Counted from the stretch's first letter, positions 1 to 7,845 are shown. The stretch: DNA of 18,088 nucleotides from Pseudomonadota bacterium (GCA_021797365.1 JAJZZU010000014.1:1-18088), one strand, 5' to 3'. The notes: generated by a model from the letters alone, not told the origin. Numbers and translations are program-made.

Positions 1-1
1 C

Positions 2-2224
2 TACAAAGTCCGCATTACGCAAGACGGGTTCGAGATTGAGGGCATTACCCAGGCGCAGATCGACGCGTTTTCACGCAGGACAGGGCAAGTAGACATCGCG
101 TTAGAGTCTCAAGGGTTGACCCGCGAGGTCAGCACAGCTAATCAGCGCGACGTAGCAACACTCGGCACCCGCGAAGGTAAAACGAAGCTGTCGCGCATCG
201 AACACACGTACGAAGTGCGCGATCGCGTGCGGACAGAAGGCCTTGACCTTGATGCTCTGACCCGTGAAGCCCGCGCCCGCGGCCCCATCGAGACCGCCGA
301 TCTGACGGACGCGGCGATCAAAAGCGCCGCCCGGCACCTGGGCGAGCGTGAGTCGGTTTTCTCCAAGAACCAAACCCGCCTCGAAGCCCTGCGCGCGGGC
401 ATGGGCGGCACCACCCTAGACGCAATCGACGCCGCCATAACTGCCGATGGCGCTGTTATCGACGTGGGCGGCAACAAGCTCGTCACCAAAGTTGCGCTCG
501 TGGCCGAAGCCCGCATCCTCAAGGCCGCACGCGCGGGCTTGGGCGGGTCGGCGGCGCTCATGACCACCGGAGACGCCGAGTCCTTTATATCCAAGCGCGA
601 GGCCTTCCAGGGCTTCCAGTTCAGCCCCGGTCAGCGCGAGGCCCTGGCCTTGGGCCTCACTTCTCCCGACCGGGTCTTCGGTATCCAGGGCGCGGCGGGG
701 GTCGGCAAGACGACCTCGATGAAGCCGCTGATTGAGGCGATGCGTGCGGGGGGTTATGAGATCGTCGGCCTAGCCCCGACCACCGACGCGACCACGGCCC
801 TGGCGGGCGCGGGCGCGGACGACACGCGCACCATGCAAAGCTGGCTGGCGGCCCTGGTCCCCAAAGACCCGAACACCCCGCGGTTCATTATTCTGGACGA
901 GGCCGGAAAGGTCTCAACCGGCGACATGACGCGCCTTCAAGCGAAACTCCAAAAGATGCCCGGCGCGCGCCTCCTGTTGACAGGCGACTATCGGCAGACG
1001 CCATCGGTCGAGGCGGGCGCGCCCTTCAAGGCGTTGATCGAGAGCGGGGCGATACAGTCCGTGAAAATCCGCGAGGTCCAGCGCCAGAAGGACCCCGCTT
1101 TGCTGTCTATGGCTCAATCGTGGGCCGACGGCGACGTGGCCGGCGCGCTCACCAAGGCCCGCGACCATATCACCACAGTGAAAGTACCGTTTGACGAATC
1201 CACCGGCCGCAAAAAACCTAACACGGACGAGCGCCGCGCGGCTCTGTCCGCCGCCGGGGCTCAAAATTATCTGGCCCGCGACCCCGAGCGCCGAGACAAA
1301 ACCTTGATGATGTCCGGGACAAACGACGTGCGCCGCCGGGTCAACTCTTTGGTCCGCGAAGGACTCAAGGAGCGGGGGGCTATCACAGGCGCGGAAGTCG
1401 CGATCCGCGCCCTGGACCAAAAGGACATCACCAAGGAGGCCGCCACACGCCCAGACTTCTACCAGCCCGGTGAAGTCGTGCGCCTGACCGAGGGCCGTGG
1501 CCGCCAACAGACCACCACAGACTATCGCGTGGTCGGGGTGGAGGGTCGCCACGTCATCCTCGAAAACGACGCAGGCGAGGAGAAGCGCTGGCAACCCCAC
1601 AAGGCGCGGGAGGGAAGCTACGTCATTTTCACGGAACGCCAGATGTCGCTGGCGGTCGGAGATTCGATCCAGGTGCGCGCCAACGCGGGTAATAAGCGCG
1701 ACCCCGGCGCGTTTCTTGGAAACGGCCAAACCGGAAAGGTCGTGGCCCTGGACAAGGACGGGCCGCGTCTCCGTTTGAACGACGGGAGGGAGGTCGTTTT
1801 GCAAAGCGAGGGCCGCCACTGCCTGGACTACGGCTGGTGCCGCACGGTCTCTAAAGCGCAGGGGTCAGAAAAGCTGGCGGGCCTGCTGTTGGACGAGGCC
1901 TCTCACGGTGCATCCGCGGAATTAGCAAACGTGGGCTGCACGCGGGGCATAGAAGACCTCGAGATTTTATCCGACAACCCCGAGCGCACTTTGAAAGGCT
2001 GGGCCGCGTGGATGGACCGCGAACAGGCCACCGAGGCGGCCAAGCGCCTGGGCGACATGGACCCCGCGCGCCTGGACGCTCTGCGCGCCGAGGTGCGCGC
2101 GGAGCTTGAGCGGGAGCCGGGGGCAGACCTGGGCCTAGGCCGCGCCGGCGACCTGGCCCGCGCCCGCGACGCCCGCCCTTTGGAGATTGAGCAAGCCCGC
2201 CAAGAAATGGAGATCGAGCGATGA
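2..2224 (+). CDS. MOBF (TraI/TrwC-type) relaxase-helicase, C-terminal part, 5' end outside window
   Basis: The frame is open from base 2, so this is the C-terminal part of a larger protein. The N-terminal relaxase (nicking) domain lies mostly outside the window. What remains is a superfamily 1B helicase: Walker A GAAGVGKT (about 689-712), Walker B IILDEAG with the acidic pair at 896-901, LTGDYRQTPSVEAG as motif III, VQRQKDPALL as motif IV, and VSKAQGSEKLAG followed by NVGCTRGIEDLEILSDN as motifs V-VI. In this family the relaxase cuts oriT and the helicase unwinds the strand sent to the recipient. The C-terminal tail (about 2010-2220) is rich in Arg, Glu and Ala and probably helical. The stop overlaps the next ATG in an ATGA junction, implying translational coupling. 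A TTG at 116 is the first possible internal start but is unlikely to be real because the reading frame and family homology continue upstream. Confidence 0.9.
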   Translation, partial: YKVRITQDGFEIEGITQAQIDAFSRRTGQVDIALESQGLTREVSTANQRDVATLGTREGKTKLSRIEHTYEVRDRVRTEGLDLDALTREARARGPIETADLTDAAIKSAARHLGERESVFSKNQTRLEALRAGMGGTTLDAIDAAITADGAVIDVGGNKLVTKVALVAEARILKAARAGLGGSAALMTTGDAESFISKREAFQGFQFSPGQREALALGLTSPDRVFGIQGAAGVGKTTSMKPLIEAMRAGGYEIVGLAPTTDATTALAGAGADDTRTMQSWLAALVPKDPNTPRFIILDEAGKVSTGDMTRLQAKLQKMPGARLLLTGDYRQTPSVEAGAPFKALIESGAIQSVKIREVQRQKDPALLSMAQSWADGDVAGALTKARDHITTVKVPFDESTGRKKPNTDERRAALSAAGAQNYLARDPERRDKTLMMSGTNDVRRRVNSLVREGLKERGAITGAEVAIRALDQKDITKEAATRPDFYQPGEVVRLTEGRGRQQTTTDYRVVGVEGRHVILENDAGEEKRWQPHKAREGSYVIFTERQMSLAVGDSIQVRANAGNKRDPGAFLGNGQTGKVVALDKDGPRLRLNDGREVVLQSEGRHCLDYGWCRTVSKAQGSEKLAGLLLDEASHGASAELANVGCTRGIEDLEILSDNPERTLKGWAAWMDREQATEAAKRLGDMDPARLDALRAEVRAELEREPGADLGLGRAGDLARARDARPLEIEQARQEMEIER

Positions 2225-2784
2225 ACTGGAACCGTTTGAGAGACAGCCTCCGCTGCCTATTTCTCCCCCGCAGCCACCGTCGTCGGGTCCGGCAAGCCCG
2301 GCGCGTGTTGCGCAAGGTCCGACCTTGGCTCCAAGAGCCGTCCGGCGCCGCCCGGGTCTTCGGGTACCTCCGCAAAATCGATGCGCTCGCCTTTGAGGAA
2401 TTGGTGTTGCAGTCCTTTGTGGATGCGGGTTGGTACGTTCGCCGTGGCACCCGCTACTCGGGTGACGGGGGCATTGACGGCCACACGCGGCCCCCCGGTC
2501 ACCCCTATTGGATGCCGATCCAGTGCAAACGGTATCGCTCCCACATCGACCCCGCCCACGTCCGCGACTTCGCGCACCTGATCTATCCCAGCCGTGGGTT
2601 TTTCATCCACACCGGCCGCACGGGCGCGGCCTCCTGGGATGCCCGCCGCGGACCGGGCGTGGTTGTGGTGAGTGGGGAAAAGTTGGTGGATCTGGTGCAG
2701 GGCCGATTTGAATTTCCGCGCCCGCAGCTAAAGGTGCGGGCCGGTCTGTCCGGCCCATACAGGAGACAACGCTATGACGAATGA
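2221..2784 (+). CDS. Mrr-type PD-(D/E)XK endonuclease domain protein
   Basis: A protein of 187 aa. The first ~50 residues are very basic (many Arg), and a restriction-endonuclease-like Mrr_cat domain follows at about residues 56-150. Visible catalytic pattern: FEELVLQSF (helix with Glu59/60), GDGGIDG (Asp86) and MPIQCKRY (Gln101-x-Lys103), then a GFFIHTGR strand. This is the D...QxK form of the PD-(D/E)XK fold seen in Mrr and related plasmid nucleases. The ATG at 2221 overlaps the relaxase stop, so the gene is translated in step with the relaxase. The 3' end overlaps the following small gene by 11 bases. Its role in transfer is not known; processing of plasmid DNA or exclusion of foreign DNA are possibilities (inference). 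The catalytic residues look intact, so it is probably active. Confidence 0.8.
   Translation: MNWNRLRDSLRCLFLPRSHRRRVRQARRVLRKVRPWLQEPSGAARVFGYLRKIDALAFEELVLQSFVDAGWYVRRGTRYSGDGGIDGHTRPPGHPYWMPIQCKRYRSHIDPAHVRDFAHLIYPSRGFFIHTGRTGAASWDARRGPGVVVVSGEKLVDLVQGRFEFPRPQLKVRAGLSGPYRRQRYDE
2711..2756 (+). repeat. Leader element A: AATTTCCG...CAGCTAAAGG motif plus GC hairpin
   Basis: The motif at 2711-2734 matches copy B (3005-3028) at 19 of 24 positions. It is followed by a perfect 7-bp hairpin, GGGCCGG (2738-2744) with CCGGCCC (2750-2756) and a 5-nt loop. AGGAG follows at 2761, then the ATG at 2774. The element lies inside the 3' end of the nuclease gene, so that end is both coding and possibly regulatory. 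No T-run follows, so it does not look like a terminator. Confidence 0.5.
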
Positions 2785-3001
2785 CGATTTTGAAAAAATG
2801 AAGGACTTGGTGTTCTCCTCTATCCCTCCAGGGGACGTGCATTTCATCCTGTCCGAATGGTCGGGCGCCAGCTACCCAAAACTCATTGAAGCCCTGGCCC
2901 TGTACTTATCTCTCAAAGAGGTTCAGCAGGCAGCTATCAGGAAGCTGACCCTGGAGGAGATGACCCTGGTCCGCAACGCCGGCACCTACACCCTGCAATA
3001 A
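2774..3001 (+). CDS. Hypothetical 75-aa protein in the transfer operon
   Basis: This is a 75-aa acidic, mostly helical protein with no signal peptide, no obvious membrane segment and no motif I recognise. It starts MTNDDFEKMKDLV and ends in NAGTYTLQ. The start is fixed by AGGAG at 2761-2765, eight bases before the ATG. It overlaps the end of the nuclease gene by 11 bases and is followed 70 bases later by the secreted protein gene. Tight packing and a good ribosome binding site argue that it is real. Function unknown; it could be a small accessory of transfer or of the neighbouring nuclease. Confidence 0.6.
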   Translation: MTNDDFEKMKDLVFSSIPPGDVHFILSEWSGASYPKLIEALALYLSLKEVQQAAIRKLTLEEMTLVRNAGTYTLQ

Positions 3002-3004
3002 AGC

Positions 3005-3051
3005 AATTTCCGTCGCGACAGCTAAAGGCAAGGGCCCCGCATCGGGCGCCC
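3005..3051 (+). repeat. Leader element B: AATTTCCGTCGCGACAGCTA motif plus GC hairpin
   Basis: The motif at 3005-3028 shares 20 of its first 21 bases with copy C (3990-4010). It is followed by a hairpin at 3032-3051, GGGCCCCG / CGGG(C)GCCC with a CAT loop and one bulged C. AAGGAG follows at 3057-3062, then the ATG at 3072. The order motif, GC hairpin, Shine-Dalgarno, ATG is the same as in element A. Confidence 0.55.
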
Positions 3052-3071
3052 CCTATAAGGAGTAAAGAAAC

Positions 3072-3767
3072 ATGAAGCAGCAAAAACTCTTGACCTTGGT
3101 CTTGGCCCTGGCCCCCGTAACCGCCTTGGCTCACACGTCCTCCCCTGGCGCCCTTCGCCTTGGCGTCTCTGAAACGCACGTGGGCATGGCCGGCGCATCC
3201 GCCAACATGCCCGGCGCGACCCTTGCCGTCGGTGGGCGATATCGCGGGGTCTGGGTCCGGGCCGGGCTCTCGTTTGCCCGCGGTGCCGGGGCCTCGCTCG
3301 AGGTCCTCAACGTCCGCGCGACGGCCAACCCCACGGCGGCTCTGAGCCCTTACCTGGCCGCGGGGTTGATCGACCTGACCTCGCTGGACGGCGCGACCTC
3401 CACCACCGACTACCAAGTTAACGCGGGTGGGCTTATCACCCCGACCACCACGACCACCAACCGGCCGCTTCGTGGGGCCGTCATGGGGTACGGGTTCGTC
3501 GGGTTGCGAGCGCGGGTCGATCTCAACCCACGCTGGCAGATCGCCGCACATGCAGCTATCGGGGCGGGCTTCGGCGGTTCAGTGACGGGTCTTCCAGCCA
3601 CATCACAGGGCGGTAGCCCCTTCGCCACCGACCTGGGGATGGTGATTCGTTACCGGGTAACGGGCCACGCGACCGCGGCCCTGACCTACACCCGCGAGGT
3701 GATTCCCGTGCGGGGCGCGACCTTCCGTAGCGAAGCGGTTGAGTTGTCCATGGTGCGCACTTTCTAA
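3072..3767 (+). CDS. Secreted, outer-membrane beta-barrel-like protein
   Basis: A protein of 231 aa with a clear Sec signal peptide: MKQQK, a hydrophobic stretch LLTLVLALAPV, and a probable signal peptidase I site after TALA (residue 20). The mature part alternates Gly/aromatic/hydrophobic residues typical of beta strands (YRGVWVRAGLSFARG, YGFVGLRARVDL, MVIRYRVTGHATAALTYT). It ends in VELSMVRTF; a C-terminal Phe is the usual signature of proteins assembled by the Bam machinery. A small outer-membrane barrel of roughly 8-10 strands is the best guess (inference). The start is supported by AAGGAG at 3057-3062. Its position between transfer genes suggests a role in mating-pair or surface-exclusion functions, but no family was recognised. 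Thr-rich segment TPTTTTT around residues 123-129 is probably a loop. Confidence 0.65.
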   Translation: MKQQKLLTLVLALAPVTALAHTSSPGALRLGVSETHVGMAGASANMPGATLAVGGRYRGVWVRAGLSFARGAGASLEVLNVRATANPTAALSPYLAAGLIDLTSLDGATSTTDYQVNAGGLITPTTTTTNRPLRGAVMGYGFVGLRARVDLNPRWQIAAHAAIGAGFGGSVTGLPATSQGGSPFATDLGMVIRYRVTGHATAALTYTREVIPVRGATFRSEAVELSMVRTF

Positions 3768-3788
3768 CCACAACCAGGAGAGCAGAAC

Positions 3789-3811
3789 GGCCACCCCCTG
3801 GTGGGGTGGCC
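3789..3811 (+). promoter_or_regulatory. Perfect 9-bp GC hairpin in leader of the 51-aa gene
   Basis: GGCCACCCC (3789-3797) pairs perfectly with GGGGTGGCC (3803-3811) around a 5-nt loop. It sits between the stop of the beta-barrel gene (3767) and a strong AGGAGG at 3824-3829. There is no T-run after it, so a Rho-independent terminator is unlikely. As in elements A and B it precedes the ribosome binding site, and could stabilise mRNA ends or influence translation (inference). Confidence 0.5.
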
Positions 3812-3834
3812 TACTTGGCTCTCAGGAGGCCTTT

Positions 3835-3990
3835 ATGAAACGACACAGAAAGGAGAATCGGACAGGCCTACCAACCGAGTCCCGGTCGTATCCGGGCGCT
3901 CTGACCTGGAACGACCGACGCCGCCAATGGTCGCGCGTAGCCGGCGGCCGGACCATCAACAACCGCACGTTGCTACCTCGGAGAAAATGA
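3835..3990 (+). CDS. Hypothetical 51-aa strongly basic protein
   Basis: A protein of 51 aa beginning MKRHRKENRTGLPTESRS and ending NNRTLLPRRK, with about one third Arg/Lys/His. It has no hydrophobic segment. The ATG at 3835 is chosen over a longer upstream option because AGGAGG lies at 3824-3829 and the longer form would overlap the barrel gene. The stop TGA overlaps leader element C by one base. Charge and size suggest nucleic-acid binding (inference); no family recognised. Confidence 0.5.
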   Translation: MKRHRKENRTGLPTESRSYPGALTWNDRRRQWSRVAGGRTINNRTLLPRRK

Positions 3991-4010
3991 ATTTCCGTCG
4001 CGGCAGCTAA
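3990..4010 (+). repeat. Leader element C: third copy of the AATTTCCGTCGCG(A/G)CAGCTA motif
   Basis: Copy C matches copy B at 20 of 21 positions, starting at the last base of the 51-aa gene's stop codon. Here the motif is followed by AGAGAGAGC and AGGAGG before the ATG at 4031, without a hairpin. Copies B and C being nearly identical in otherwise unrelated leaders points to function or to recent duplication of a leader. Confidence 0.5.
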
Positions 4011-4030
4011 GAGAGAGCAAAGGAGGTTTT

Positions 4031-4252
4031 ATGAGTGACAAAAGCGATTCCATTTTTTCCTCGGCGCTGGAAGCGGTGCTGTACGACAACCAGGCCAGCA
4101 CCGACCTGGCTCGGGAAATCCTGGCGCGGGCCCACTGGGTCCGCGACCCCGCAGCCGGGGCGATGGCTGCGCTATCGGGCGGGATGGTTTTTGGAGAGCA
4201 CCACCTGACCCGCCTACGGGCGGAATACATGAACAAGGAGACTGCACGATGA
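4031..4252 (+). CDS. Hypothetical 73-aa protein
   Basis: A protein of 73 aa, probably helical: MSDKSDSIFSSALEAVLYDN, then a Leu/Ala-rich middle and LTRLRAEYMNKETAR at the end. There is no signal peptide; the AGAMAALSGGMVFG stretch (about 41-54) is short and weakly hydrophobic. The start is supported by AAAGGAGG at 4020-4027. The stop overlaps the next ATG in an ATGA junction (4249-4252), so the two proteins are probably made in fixed ratio and may interact. I do not recognise the family. Confidence 0.6.
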   Translation: MSDKSDSIFSSALEAVLYDNQASTDLAREILARAHWVRDPAAGAMAALSGGMVFGEHHLTRLRAEYMNKETAR

Positions 4253-4881
4253 ACGAACTTGAACAAGCCAGGCTGGAGGCCTGGCGCCTAGACGAACAGC
4301 GCCGCATCGACCAGCGCCGGGAAGACGACCTGCGCCTGGCCGATATGCGCGCAGCGGACGAGCGGGCCCGCATCGAACTCCGCCACTCTGACCACATGCG
4401 CCTCGCGGACATGCGCGCGAGCGCCGACCCAGCGACTCGCGAGGTCGGAGAAAAGGTTCAGATGGTTATGGACTCCCGCGCACGCCAGGAACAGCGCGAG
4501 GCCGACTTGACCGGACGGGAGCGCCTCCCGGACCGTGCCCACGATCCTGACCTGCATGCGGACCCCGGCTGGCTCGCCCGCTGGGAGCGGGAAGGAACAA
4601 TGACAACCCTGACCCCCGCCGAGCGGGAGAAATTGAGGGAGATCGACCGCGAGGACCCGATGGGTCGTTCGATGCGCGAACTGTTCCTCCCCCGCGAGGT
4701 GTTGGCGATCCGGGCCAACAGCGACCGATGGGTGGAGCAGCAACGCCAGGAGCGCGAGGCCAGCACCCAGGCTATGGACAACCCCGACCACGTAGAGGAG
4801 CGGGCACCGGAGCCCAATGCGTCCGCCTCGGCGCGCAAGGATGCGCCGGAACAGGACGAAGACGAAGAGTTGGAAATATAA
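4249..4881 (+). CDS. Charged coiled-coil protein of the transfer operon, 210 aa
   Basis: A protein of 210 aa made almost entirely of charged residues. Residues 1-55 form a likely coiled coil with an internal duplication: LRLADMRAADERA and MRLADMRASADPA. Residues 65-85 are another helix. The middle has TLTPAEREKLREIDREDPMG. The last ~40 residues are acidic and low in complexity (APEQDEDEELEI). It is soluble, without signal or membrane segments. It starts in an ATGA overlap with the 73-aa gene and ends 28 bases before the coupling-protein gene. It could be a relaxosome or coupling-protein adaptor by position (inference). No family was recognised; low-complexity composition makes distant comparisons unreliable. 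Confidence 0.6.
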   Translation: MNELEQARLEAWRLDEQRRIDQRREDDLRLADMRAADERARIELRHSDHMRLADMRASADPATREVGEKVQMVMDSRARQEQREADLTGRERLPDRAHDPDLHADPGWLARWEREGTMTTLTPAEREKLREIDREDPMGRSMRELFLPREVLAIRANSDRWVEQQRQEREASTQAMDNPDHVEERAPEPNASASARKDAPEQDEDEELEI

Positions 4882-4909
4882 CAACGACGCCACATAAGGA
4901 GACACAATC

Positions 4910-6571
4910 ATGGAACATTTTGACATCCACAAAGCAATTGCGAAATCCAATCGCGAGGTCTGTGGAGGACACCACCCGGCTACCGCGGTCATGGCGCAAG
5001 TGGCGGCGACCCTTTCTGGAGTGCTCGCGACCGGCGGTCTTTTGATCGCAGGGGCCTATAATTCTGTGCGCCACGGTACCTCGTGCGGGTTCCGGTGCAC
5101 ACAATATGGCGGTGGGTACTGGTCCCAGGCCCACCCCGACATGGCGGCCCTGTATTGGGGGCTCGCGCTGGCGGCGGCCGGTGGAACGGCATGGTTGATA
5201 AAATGGGGACGGACGTGGCAAGGGCGGCTCCTCAACATCGACGGCGGCCGCGAGGATGAGCGTCACCAAAAAGGCACGCGCATCCTGCACGTGCGCGACG
5301 CCGCCTACCACCTCCCAACCCCGAGCGGGGCCCTCACCATCGCAGGCATACCCTTGCCCGCGTCGGTCGAACAGCAACATATCCTCCTCGCGGGCTCGCC
5401 CGGCTCCGGAAAGTCCGAGGCCCTGAAAACCCTCATTGCCCAAGTCCGCGCGCGCAACACCGACGGGGCCGTGATCCACGACCCCACGGGAGAAATGGTC
5501 GCACTCTTCTATGACGCCAAGCGCGGGGATCTCATCATCAATCCGCTGGATACGCGACACGCGCCCTGGGATCTCTGGTCGGACCTACAGCCGGGCGAGG
5601 AAGCCAATTTGGCTAAAGCGATCATCCCCAGCGCCACTGGCGATAACAAGTATTTTTCGGATGCGGCTCAAGCTCTTTTGGAAGTGCTGTTTCAGCAAAC
5701 GTCGAATATCGACGACCTTGTAAAGGCCGGGCTGGGCGAATCCGCGCAGGAGCTTGTGGAACGGCTGGAGCGCGCGGGCATGGGCGGCCTCGCCGGGAAT
5801 GTGAAAACTTTCGGCAGCGTGCGCGGGAATTTGGCTCCCTATCTGCGGTCGCTGGCGCTCTTGCCCCCGGTCCCTCCGGGGCTGGGGATCAATCTCGAGG
5901 AGTTTTGCGAAAAACCCAAGGGCCGTTTCATTTTCTTGCTGACCCGTCGCCGGAACAAGGACGCCTTACGGCCCTTGCACCAGCTTTTCTTGACTCAGGT
6001 GGTGTCCACCGCGACCTCTCTGCGCCCGGACCCCGCGCGCCGCATCTGGCTCTTCTTGGATGAGTTGCCCGAGCTGATGCCATCGGACGCCGTGGCCACC
6101 TCACTTTCTCAAGGGCGGAAGTTTGGCCTGTCCTCAGTGCTCGCGGTGCAGGAAGTTGGGCAAATGTACGACCGCGTTGGGCAGTACGAGGCGCGGGCTT
6201 TGCTGTCCATGCCCAAAACTCGCCTGATCCTCCGGGTCGGGGACGGCGAGTCCGCCGAGGCCATGTCCAAGGAGATCGGGGATCGCCAGATCCAGCGCGA
6301 GCAGAAATCGTACAGCCAGGCCCCGGCGGGCGGGGACAGCATGGGCCAGAGAAACACGACCTCGACGACCTGGCAGACCACGACCGAGCGCGCGGTGTTG
6401 CCCGCTGAGATCATGGCCCTCCCAGACCTTAACGGATACCTGAGGATCGAGGCGTCCACGATGCGGATCATGCTGCGCTACACCCCGCGCACGGCCGTCC
6501 AAGAGGACTACCAGCCGGTGCCCCCGCGCCCGCTGCCGGTTGCGGAACGGAAGGAGGCCGACAATGGTTAG
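4910..6571 (+). CDS. traD: Type IV coupling protein (TraD/TrwB/VirD4 family)
   Basis: A protein of 553 aa. Two N-terminal membrane segments (about residues 25-50 and 78-98) anchor a cytoplasmic hexameric ATPase. Walker A is GSPGSGKS (162-169); Walker B is LFLDELPE (381-388). Further family signatures are VIHDPTGEMVALFYD (188-202), INPLDTRHAPWDLWSD (210-225) and QGRKFGLSSVLAVQE (401-415). The protein links the relaxosome to the type IV secretion channel and drives DNA export. The ATG at 4910 follows AAGGAG at 4896-4901. Length agrees with TrwB-like members. The tail (PVPPRPLPVAERKEADNG) is probably unstructured. The last 8 bases overlap the start of a small membrane-protein gene now split by an IS. 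The gene symbol is used in the family sense; TrwB would be as apt. Confidence 0.9.
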   Translation: MEHFDIHKAIAKSNREVCGGHHPATAVMAQVAATLSGVLATGGLLIAGAYNSVRHGTSCGFRCTQYGGGYWSQAHPDMAALYWGLALAAAGGTAWLIKWGRTWQGRLLNIDGGREDERHQKGTRILHVRDAAYHLPTPSGALTIAGIPLPASVEQQHILLAGSPGSGKSEALKTLIAQVRARNTDGAVIHDPTGEMVALFYDAKRGDLIINPLDTRHAPWDLWSDLQPGEEANLAKAIIPSATGDNKYFSDAAQALLEVLFQQTSNIDDLVKAGLGESAQELVERLERAGMGGLAGNVKTFGSVRGNLAPYLRSLALLPPVPPGLGINLEEFCEKPKGRFIFLLTRRRNKDALRPLHQLFLTQVVSTATSLRPDPARRIWLFLDELPELMPSDAVATSLSQGRKFGLSSVLAVQEVGQMYDRVGQYEARALLSMPKTRLILRVGDGESAEAMSKEIGDRQIQREQKSYSQAPAGGDSMGQRNTTSTTWQTTTERAVLPAEIMALPDLNGYLRIEASTMRIMLRYTPRTAVQEDYQPVPPRPLPVAERKEADNG

Positions 6572-6597
6572 GCACCGTTAATAAATAAAGGTGACAA
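6571..6597 (+). repeat. Left terminal inverted repeat of the ISAzo13-family element
   Basis: 27 bases that match the reverse complement of 7846-7872 except at positions 4 and 6. Preceded by TTA of the target duplication. Confidence 0.85.
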
Positions 6598-6605
6598 CTT
6601 AATCA

Positions 6606-7814
6606 TCAAGCCTTCACGCTCGGCTTGATGACGTAGTTCCACTCGCCGTGAAACTTGTTACGTTCCAGGTTGACGCGTTGCATCTCTTCGTCGGTGACGT
6701 CGCGGCCGGTGGGATATTTCCGCCGATCCAGCCGGCACGTGACCTTGAGCCCCTTCGCCGTCGTGGTAGCGGAGATGAGCTTGATGATGGTCTCGTAGTC
6801 GCGTAGTGGCTCACCACGCCAATTCGAGGAAATGAATGAGAACAGCCGGTGCTCGATCTTGTTCCACTTGCTGGTGCCCGGAGGGAAATGGCAAACCGCC
6901 ACGGCCAAAGCCGCCTGGTCGGCGAATTTCTGCAACTCCAGCTTCCAGAGCCGCAGCCTCCATCCGTTGCTGCCACCACCATCGGCCGTGATCAGGATCT
7001 TCTTGGCGTCAGGGTATAGACGTCGCCCCTCCGCGCGCCACCAGCCACGAATCGAAGCCACGGCGAAGGCGCCCGTGTCATGATCGGTCCCCACGTTCAC
7101 AAAACCGGCGTTGCGGCCGATGTCGTAGATGCCATAGGGAAAGGCTCGGGGGACGTCCGGTCCCGGGAAGTCGTGACCTTGGACGCGGAGCGGCGCCTTG
7201 CTCGCGCGCCATTGCTGCCCGGCGTTGTGGTAGTTGCCGATCAGCTCCTTCTTCTTGGTATCCACCGAGATGACCGGCTGCCCCTGCCGGAGGCAGCGTT
7301 TGACCGTGAGGTTGATGTGGCGGAACTGGGCATCCCGGTCCGGGTGATCCGCGCCCTCTTCGGTCTTGCGGTTACTCTGCAGGCTGTAGTCCAGACTATG
7401 GAGAACCTGGGCCACCTTCACGTGGCTGATCGGATGATCCTGCTCCGCCAGTTCCTGAGCGATGGCACGCGTGCTCTTGCAGATCCAGCGCAACGCCGAT
7501 TCCGGGTCGCCGCGCGTCTGTTCGTCGATCAGCCCTTCCAGCGTCTGCACTAGCTCCGGGTCGGACTGCGTGATGGATTTGCGACCGCCACCAGCTCGGC
7601 GGACTCGTCCGACCAGCGGCTCGCCTTCCTCCAGTTCATGCATCCCCTTGTGGATCGCCTTGCGCGAGAGGCCACAGGCCCGCGACACGATCGAAACGCC
7701 ACCGTAGCCCAGGCTCACAGCCTCACTCGCCGCCATGATCCGTCGCGTGCGCTCATCCAGATGCGGCCATGCCGCACGCAACTTCCGTCTCAATATCTCC
7801 GCCACCGTACTCAT
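6606..7814 (-). CDS. ISAzo13-family DDE transposase
   Basis: A protein of 402 aa, full length for the family. A helix-turn-helix lies at about residues 36-60 (GYGGVSIVSRACGLSRKAIH). A second DNA-binding stretch follows, then the RNase H-like core: Asp185 in VISVDTKKKELIG, Asp278 in ITADGGGSNGW and Glu321 in GTSKWNKIEHRLFS. These are characteristic of the ISAzo13 (DDE_Tnp_ISAZ013) group. It is transcribed opposite to the transfer genes. The frame is intact, so the element may still be active. The ATG lies about 50 bases inside the right inverted repeat, the usual layout for a one-gene IS. Confidence 0.92.
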   Translation of the reverse strand: MSTVAEILRRKLRAAWPHLDERTRRIMAASEAVSLGYGGVSIVSRACGLSRKAIHKGMHELEEGEPLVGRVRRAGGGRKSITQSDPELVQTLEGLIDEQTRGDPESALRWICKSTRAIAQELAEQDHPISHVKVAQVLHSLDYSLQSNRKTEEGADHPDRDAQFRHINLTVKRCLRQGQPVISVDTKKKELIGNYHNAGQQWRASKAPLRVQGHDFPGPDVPRAFPYGIYDIGRNAGFVNVGTDHDTGAFAVASIRGWWRAEGRRLYPDAKKILITADGGGSNGWRLRLWKLELQKFADQAALAVAVCHFPPGTSKWNKIEHRLFSFISSNWRGEPLRDYETIIKLISATTTAKGLKVTCRLDRRKYPTGRDVTDEEMQRVNLERNKFHGEWNYVIKPSVKA

Positions 7815-7845
7815 GAGCGCAGAGCTTACCCCAGATGGCCTTCAC

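Noticed and set aside
914..1819. 301-codon frame on the minus strand inside the relaxase gene
   Set aside because: Antisense shadow of a high-GC gene with clear helicase motifs on the plus strand; no ribosome binding site or family.
4772..5560. 262-codon minus-strand frame over the start of traD
   Set aside because: Antisense to the Walker A region of traD; composition is that of a reverse frame.
7080..7553. 157-codon plus-strand frame inside the ISAzo13-family transposase
   Set aside because: Shadow of the transposase, whose catalytic residues lie on the other strand.
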